Assembly: GCF_002934665.1 (NCBI RefSeq)
Contig: NZ_NIRS01000007.1
Coordinates: forward strand, 248,001 to 312,000
Direction of reading: 5' to 3'
Length of the DNA: 64,000 nt
Origin: Pseudomonas laurylsulfatiphila
Lineage (GTDB): Bacteria > Pseudomonadota > Gammaproteobacteria > Pseudomonadales > Pseudomonadaceae
The translations under genes and the position numbers were made by a program. The notes beneath the pieces are model-generated. The model was not told the origin of the DNA. It saw nothing but the letters and a program-made list of their open reading frames with translations, and ran no database searches. This document shows, one piece after another, positions 59,686 through 64,000 of this stretch; position 1 is the first letter of the stretch; every line of letters starts with the position of its first letter.

Positions 59686-60390
59686 TTACTGCGCAGCGAT
59701 GCTATACCCATCGAACGCCGTCTGCTGTTGCAGGGCGGTGATGATGTTCTTGCGGTTGACCGCTTGCTCGGCGCCGCTGTTGTCCAGGAAGGTCTCGCTT
59801 TCCAGTTCCGCTTCATCGCCTTCGCCAACGAAGGTGAAACCGAGGAACTCCAGGGCTTCACGGTCGACGTTCAGTCGCGAGCGCGGGGTGCGCAGCGGCA
59901 GGGTGACGCTGATGCCGTCCTTGCTGATGGTGAACACTTCGACTTCTTTCTTGGCCTTGGCGGCCTTGCTCTTGCCGCCGCTCGGGTTGCTGATGGCCTG
60001 GTGCGTCTGGTTCAGCACCTTCAGGGCCAGGCCGTAGACGATTTCCTGGAACGCCGGGTCGTCCTTGAAGCTGGAGAGGATGCGGCTGATCGGGAACTTG
60101 CTGCTCAGGTCTTCCAGCGCGGCGATGTCGGCGGCTTCGGCGTCCTTGAGTTGCTTGAGCTGGCCCATCAGTTCATAGGCCTTGTCGTCGTCGAAGCTGT
60201 CGTGGGCCTGACGAATGGCGGCGCGCAGTTCGCGGATCTGGTCACTTTCGCGGGTGGACTGGAAAGCGTCCAGCACCATCTCGCTGATGGTTTTCGCCTG
60301 GGGTACGTGTTGTGAAAGATTGATGGAGTTTTCGTATTCCGCTTTGGACGACAAGGTGACTACGGATTCAGCGGTGTTGGAATCGGACAT
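59686..60390 (-). CDS. Conserved hypothetical protein, unrecognised
   Basis: 234 residues from the ATG at 60388-60390 (MSDSNTAESVVTLSSKAEYENS); a 32-residue extension upstream was not used. Helical middle part (about 35-130; TISEMVLDAFQSTRESDQIRELRAAIRQAHDSFDDDKAYELMGQLKQLKD) suggests a coiled-coil dimer, a lysine-rich linker KSKAAKAKKE, and a beta-rich C-terminal part (FTISKDGISVTLPLRTPRSRLNVDREALEFLGFTFVGEGDEAELESETF). Soluble, acidic. No family recognised. It has its own terminator and is unlinked in function to neighbours as far as I can see. Confidence 0.75.
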   Translation of the reverse strand: MSDSNTAESVVTLSSKAEYENSINLSQHVPQAKTISEMVLDAFQSTRESDQIRELRAAIRQAHDSFDDDKAYELMGQLKQLKDAEAADIAALEDLSSKFPISRILSSFKDDPAFQEIVYGLALKVLNQTHQAISNPSGGKSKAAKAKKEVEVFTISKDGISVTLPLRTPRSRLNVDREALEFLGFTFVGEGDEAELESETFLDNSGAEQAVNRKNIITALQQQTAFDGYSIAAQ

Positions 60391-60520
60391 TGAAATTTCA
60401 CTACTTTTTTCAGCTTGAATAGGGGCGAGAAAGCCCGGGGGCTTTTTCAGGCCGCCTAATCTATTGGACCGGGACCGCGTTGTCACGGATCAACAGGCGG
60501 CTGGTCATGTTTTTGCTCCT

Positions 60521-60622
60521 CTGTAGGAGCGAGCCTGCTCGCGATGGACGTTAACGATAACGCGTTCATTCTGGATGAGCGCGGTGCCCTTGAGAACATC
60601 GCGAGCAGGCTCGCTCCTACAG
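60521..60622. repeat. REP/BIME inverted repeat (GTTAACGATAACGCGT subfamily)
   Basis: CTGTAGGAGCGAGCCTGCTC and GAGCAGGCTCGCTCCTACAG, interior GATGGACGTTAACGATAACG shared with the elements at 5.6 and 21.0 kb. Confidence 0.9.
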
Positions 60623-60640
60623 GAGTGGCAGCGGAAAAAC

Positions 60641-60683
60641 AAAAAAAGCCCCACGCTTGTATGGCAAGCGCAGGGCTTTTTTT
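60641..60683. terminator. Bidirectional terminator after the ABC importer operon
   Basis: AAAAAAAGCCC-CA-CGCTTG ... CAAGCG-CA-GGGCTTTTTTT, 8 bp before the permease stop on the minus strand, with A and T runs on both sides. Confidence 0.95.
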
Positions 60684-60690
60684 GAAGTGC

Positions 60691-61518
60691 TTACGGATGC
60701 AGGAGTTTCTGCGCCCGTTTATCCGCCAGATGCTGAACCACCAGCCGTCCGATCAGCACCAGCAACGTCAGCGAGATCAGCAACACCGAAATCGCCGCGA
60801 CGCTCGGGTCGACGTTATCGCGCAAGCCGCTCCAGATGCGCTTGGGCAGGGTGTCGACGTTGACGCTGGTGATGAACAGCGTCACCGCCACTTCTTCCCA
60901 GGACAGGGCAAACCCCAACAGCGCGGTGGAGGCCAGGCCCAGTTTCAGGTTCGGCAGGATCACCATGAACGTGGTCTGCATCAGGCTGGCACCAAGGTTG
61001 CGCGAGGCCAGTTCGATGCGCCGGTCAATCTGGCTGAGAGCCACCAACATGGTCACTACGCCGTACGGCACCACCATGATCACGTGGGCAATCACCACGC
61101 CGGTCAGGGTGTCGTAGCCCATGCCCGGGGCGAAGCGACCGAGCTTGGTCTCCATGAAGTACAGCACCAGCGCGGAAATCACCGGCGGGATCGCCATCGG
61201 CAGCAGCACCAGGCCGATCAGGGCCGTGGCCCATTTCGAGCGCATGTACCAGATGCCGAGGCTGAAACTCGCGGCCAGCAAGGTGGCGATGACGCTGGTG
61301 GCGAAGGCGATGGTCAGGCTCTGGCTGATGGCGTGGAACCAGTCCGGGTTGCTCACCAGCGCTTCGTAGTGGCGCAGCGACCAGTTGCCTTCGGGCATCG
61401 ACAGGAAGCGCTTGCTGGTGAACGACACCGGAATGACCGTCAGCAGCGGGAACAGCATGAAGGCCATGGCGACCACGGCCAACAGCCGCGTACTCAGGCT
61501 TGTGCGATGGGTATTCAT
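60691..61518 (-). CDS. ABC transporter permease (PotC/PotI-type)
   Basis: 275 residues, six membrane helices. Binding-protein-dependent inner-membrane signature around ELASRNLGASLMQTTFMVILPNLKLG (EAA loop) with IWYMRSKWATALIGLVLLPMAIPPVISALVL. Spermidine/putrescine-type subgroup, importing polyamine-like or other small cations or amino acids. Last gene of the operon, 8 bp after the second permease. Confidence 0.93.
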   Translation of the reverse strand: MNTHRTSLSTRLLAVVAMAFMLFPLLTVIPVSFTSKRFLSMPEGNWSLRHYEALVSNPDWFHAISQSLTIAFATSVIATLLAASFSLGIWYMRSKWATALIGLVLLPMAIPPVISALVLYFMETKLGRFAPGMGYDTLTGVVIAHVIMVVPYGVVTMLVALSQIDRRIELASRNLGASLMQTTFMVILPNLKLGLASTALLGFALSWEEVAVTLFITSVNVDTLPKRIWSGLRDNVDPSVAAISVLLISLTLLVLIGRLVVQHLADKRAQKLLHP

Positions 61519-61525
61519 AGTGATC

Positions 61526-62398
61526 TCAGCCTACCAGTCGGTTGACGCGGGTCATTTTCAACAGCACCCAGATCAGCGCGCTGACCAAGGCCAGCAACAC
61601 CACGCTCAGTGCCGCGCCCAAGCCCCAGTTGCTGGTCTGGAACATTTGCAGGAACACATACTCGGCGATCATCACCGTTTGCCCGCCACCCAACAGCACC
61701 GGGGTGATGAAGAAGCCCAGGCAGAACACGAAGACCATGATGAACGCGCCCAGAATGCCCGGCAGGGTCTGCGGCAGCAGCACTTGCCAGAAGGTGCGCA
61801 AGGCACCGGCCCCCAGGCCGCGAGAGGCCATGAGCACACGTTGGTCGAGTTGACGCATGGTCGACAGCAGCGGGAACACCGCATACGGGATCATCACGTG
61901 GAGCATGCCGATGACTACGCCTATCTCATTGCGGCTCAGTTGCAGCGGCTGGTCGATCAGCCCCATGCCCATCAGCCCGTTGTTGAGCACGCCGTTGCTG
62001 CGCAGGGCGATCAACCAGCCGAAGGCCCGCACCAGCACGGAAATCCAGAACGGAATGAAGATGCAGATCTCCACCACGCGCTGCCAGAACGGCGGGCTGA
62101 ACACCCAGCAGTAGGCCAGCAGGTAACCGATCATCAAGGCCAGGCCACTGACGGTCAGACACAGGCGCAAGGTGCGCCAGAGCATTTCGTGGATCGCCGG
62201 GTCGGTGGCGATGCGCTGGTACTGCTCGATGCCCGGCGTCGGCAGCGAGAAACTCCAGCCGACCACGCCGAGGAACGGCAGCACGTAGAAGACCAGCAGC
62301 AACACCGGTAGCGGAAACAGCAGCAGGCCGCGCTCCAGGCCCGGCGAGCTGAAGCGGGGCTTGGGGGCGGTCAGGGTGGAGGTCAGGGTGGTGGTCAT
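61526..62398 (-). CDS. ABC transporter permease (PotB/PotH-type)
   Basis: 290 residues from the ATG at 62396-62398 (a GTG at 62404 would add two). Six membrane helices and the EAA loop ASRGLGAGALRTFWQVLLPQTLPGILGAF. Partner of the other permease in the importer. Its stop is 7 bp ahead of the next gene, and it follows the binding-protein gene by 10 bp. Confidence 0.93.
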   Translation of the reverse strand: MTTTLTSTLTAPKPRFSSPGLERGLLLFPLPVLLLVFYVLPFLGVVGWSFSLPTPGIEQYQRIATDPAIHEMLWRTLRLCLTVSGLALMIGYLLAYCWVFSPPFWQRVVEICIFIPFWISVLVRAFGWLIALRSNGVLNNGLMGMGLIDQPLQLSRNEIGVVIGMLHVMIPYAVFPLLSTMRQLDQRVLMASRGLGAGALRTFWQVLLPQTLPGILGAFIMVFVFCLGFFITPVLLGGGQTVMIAEYVFLQMFQTSNWGLGAALSVVLLALVSALIWVLLKMTRVNRLVG

Positions 62399-62408
62399 GG
62401 TCACAGGC

Positions 62409-63521
62409 TCACTTGGACAACCGCGTCAGGTACTCTTCCAGGGCTTTGGAGTAGTTGTCGGCGTACCACTGGGCGTTGAGAGCGATCTGCTTCTTCAGGT
62501 TTTCTTCAGAGGCGCAGTTGGCTTCCCGTTGCTTGGCCGACATCAGCTTCTCCGTGGCGCTGTTGGACGGCCCGTTGCCCAGCAGTTCGAACAGCTTGAG
62601 CTGGCCTTCGGGTTGCAAGGCTTGCTGGATGAACTGCATGGTCGGTTGAGTGCCGCCCGGGTTGCCGTTGAGTACCGCCCAACTGCTGGAATTGATGAAG
62701 CCGTTGTCGAAGCTCCAGCGCACGCGGTTGTCGGTGTCCTCGCTGAGCAGCTTGGCGCGGGTGTGCCAGATCGCACCCACCGACACTTCGCCGTCGACCA
62801 TCAGTTGCTGGCTTTCGGCACCCGAACTCCAGAACGACAGGACGTGCGGCTTGATCTCGTCGATCTTCTTCATGGCCCGTGGCACGTCCAGCGGGTACAG
62901 CTGGTCAGCCGGAACACCGTCGGCCAGCAACGCCGCTTCGAGCATGCCGTTCATCCACTTGTACAGCGTGCGCTTGCCGGGGAATTTCTTCACGTCCCAG
63001 AAATCGGCCCAGGTCTTGGGCCCGTTTTCACCGAATTTTTCGCTGTCCCAGGCCATCACGTAGCTGAACTGGTAGCTGGCGATGCCGAAATCGGAGGAGA
63101 GCGCCGGGGCCACCTGATCGCGCTTGATGGTGTTGTAGTCCAGTGGCTGCAGGATCTTTTCCCGACCCAGCACGATGGCGCTGTAGCTCTCGACGTCGAC
63201 CACGTCCCAGCTCGGTTGGCCGCTGGCCAGCTGCGAGCGGATGGCGCCCTCGGTCGGGCCGGCACCGTCGATTCGCACCTGGATGCCGGTGTTTTTGGTG
63301 AAGGTGTCGGTCCATGCCGAACGGAATGCATTCAGGGCGTCGCCGCCCCAGTTGACCACCACCAGCGGCTTGTCCGCCGACCAGCTGATGCCGCTGCGCA
63401 GCGCCAGGGGCACCGCGGCCAGCAGGCCCATGGCCTGGATAAAGGTGCGGCGGTTGATCTGACCGTCGCGGGCCTTGTCGATAAGCACTTCGATGCAGTC
63501 TTGTTGGTGATCCTGGCGCAT
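62409..63521 (-). CDS. ABC transporter solute-binding protein (polyamine-type)
   Basis: 370 residues from the ATG at 63519-63521. The N-terminus carries INRRTFIQAMGLLAAVPLALRSGISWSA, a twin-arginine-like (NRRTF) signal, so the protein may be exported by Tat. The mature part (KPLVVVNWGGDALNAFRSAWTDTFTKNTG) is a PotD/PotF-class periplasmic binding protein. It delivers the substrate to the permeases. The ligand cannot be read from sequence. Confidence 0.92.
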   Translation of the reverse strand: MRQDHQQDCIEVLIDKARDGQINRRTFIQAMGLLAAVPLALRSGISWSADKPLVVVNWGGDALNAFRSAWTDTFTKNTGIQVRIDGAGPTEGAIRSQLASGQPSWDVVDVESYSAIVLGREKILQPLDYNTIKRDQVAPALSSDFGIASYQFSYVMAWDSEKFGENGPKTWADFWDVKKFPGKRTLYKWMNGMLEAALLADGVPADQLYPLDVPRAMKKIDEIKPHVLSFWSSGAESQQLMVDGEVSVGAIWHTRAKLLSEDTDNRVRWSFDNGFINSSSWAVLNGNPGGTQPTMQFIQQALQPEGQLKLFELLGNGPSNSATEKLMSAKQREANCASEENLKKQIALNAQWYADNYSKALEEYLTRLSK

Positions 63522-63610
63522 GGGCAAGTCCTCAGTCGGCCGTTGCCTGCGTGGGCACCGGCCTTTTTGTTGTCATTGGAAGAGAGCTTTGTGACGCAGT
63601 TTTTTGGGGG

Positions 63611-64000
63611 TCAGGCTTGAAGCAGGAAGCTTTGCTGCACCGGCCAGCTCAGCCACACCGGCGCGCCGCTGGGCATCGACGCGCCCGGGTGATTGCCGGG
63701 TACGGACAGGTTGATCGGCAGCGTGTCGCCGCCGACCTTGAGTGCCAGATGGGTGCTGGAGCCTTGATAGACCTTGTCGGTGAGTTGCGCGGGCATCACG
63801 TTGTAGCCGTCGCGAGTCGGGCACTCGCTGTGCAGTTCCATGTGCTCCGGGCGCACGGCCAGCACGATCGGTGCCGCACTCAGTGCGTTCGGCGCCTGGG
63901 CATGCAATACGCTGGTGCCGCAGCGGCCGCTGGCGTTCTGGCCGTTGCGGGTCAGGTTGTCCAGCGGGAACAGGTTCATCTTGCCCAGGAACTCGGCGAC
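63611..64000 (-). CDS. ABC transporter ATP-binding protein, C-terminal part (cut by window edge)
   Basis: 130 residues at the right edge, reading VAEFLGKMNLFPLDNL and ending PVQQSFLLQA. This is the TOBE_2 domain typical of the C-terminus of PotA/PotG-type ATPases (VLAVRPEHMELHSE, PAQLTDKVYQGSSTHLALKVGGDTLPIN). The Walker motifs lie outside the window. It is 89 bp upstream of the binding-protein gene and is the first gene of the operon in the visible part. Confidence 0.9.
   Translation of the reverse strand, partial: VAEFLGKMNLFPLDNLTRNGQNASGRCGTSVLHAQAPNALSAAPIVLAVRPEHMELHSECPTRDGYNVMPAQLTDKVYQGSSTHLALKVGGDTLPINLSVPGNHPGASMPSGAPVWLSWPVQQSFLLQA

Noticed and set aside
60544..61545. Plus-strand frame of 333 codons opposite the permease gene
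   Set aside because: Composition dominated by His, Gln and Arg; typical antisense shadow.

Overview
The window reads as a chromosomal segment of a fluorescent Pseudomonas (P. fluorescens group). Support comes from high-GC coding sequence, a complete cyoABCDE operon, the hmgR/hmgA-fahA-maiA homogentisate pathway, a PpSB-type short LOV protein, an AmpDh3-type amidase, an RgsA-like RNA, DUF3509 and DUF3077 proteins, and many Pseudomonas REP/BIME inverted repeats (arms such as TGTGGGAGCGAGCCTGCTCG or GTAGGAGCTGGCTTGCCAGC) between genes. No tRNA, rRNA, CRISPR, IS element or prophage was seen.

Layout. 1-5.5 kb: PilZ protein (cut by the window edge), short LOV photoreceptor, flavodoxin, an aldolase/hydrolase pair, an SDR and a peptidoglycan amidase. 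5.7-12.9 kb: RgsA-like RNA, a DUF1302/DUF1329 outer-membrane pair, a MalT-like LuxR regulator and an orphan gene. 12.9-17.1 kb: tyrosine/homogentisate catabolism with its IclR regulator and a likely operator. 17.2-24.3 kb: housekeeping genes (SirB1, a leucine-dehydrogenase-like protein with an altered active site, SOS-controlled YebG, PsiE, serine dehydratase with a LysR regulator, a ribosome hibernation factor). 24.4-29.9 kb: Fur-box-preceded ECF sigma/FecR/TonB-receptor iron system, then a REP cluster that has duplicated the end of the receptor gene. 30-35.2 kb: transporters, small proteins, CheV. 35.3-38.2 kb: NorR-type regulator divergent from flavohemoglobin with three GT-N7-AC sites. 38.5-44.7 kb: DsbB and cytochrome bo3 oxidase. 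45-46.4 kb: a nucleotidyltransferase-like gene pair and a DUF3077 gene with a leader ORF.

The most interesting block is 47.0-59.5 kb. Ten genes on the plus strand (exporter, ATP-grasp ligase, RidA, cupin, GST-like, KamA-family radical SAM aminomutase, branched-chain-type aminotransferase, Fe(II)/2-oxoglutarate oxygenase, AurF-like diiron N-oxygenase, metallo-beta-lactamase-fold hydrolase) are enclosed by two MocR-type regulators pointing inward from the minus strand. There is no NRPS or PKS. The enzyme set suggests a small, N-oxidised, amino-acid-derived (possibly beta-amino-acid and dipeptide) metabolite, organised somewhat like bacilysin clusters (ligase + cupin + aminotransferase + exporter). 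I do not recognise a described cluster with this content. Candidate regulatory repeats precede both transcription units. The window ends in an ABC importer operon of the spermidine/putrescine type, cut at its ATPase gene.
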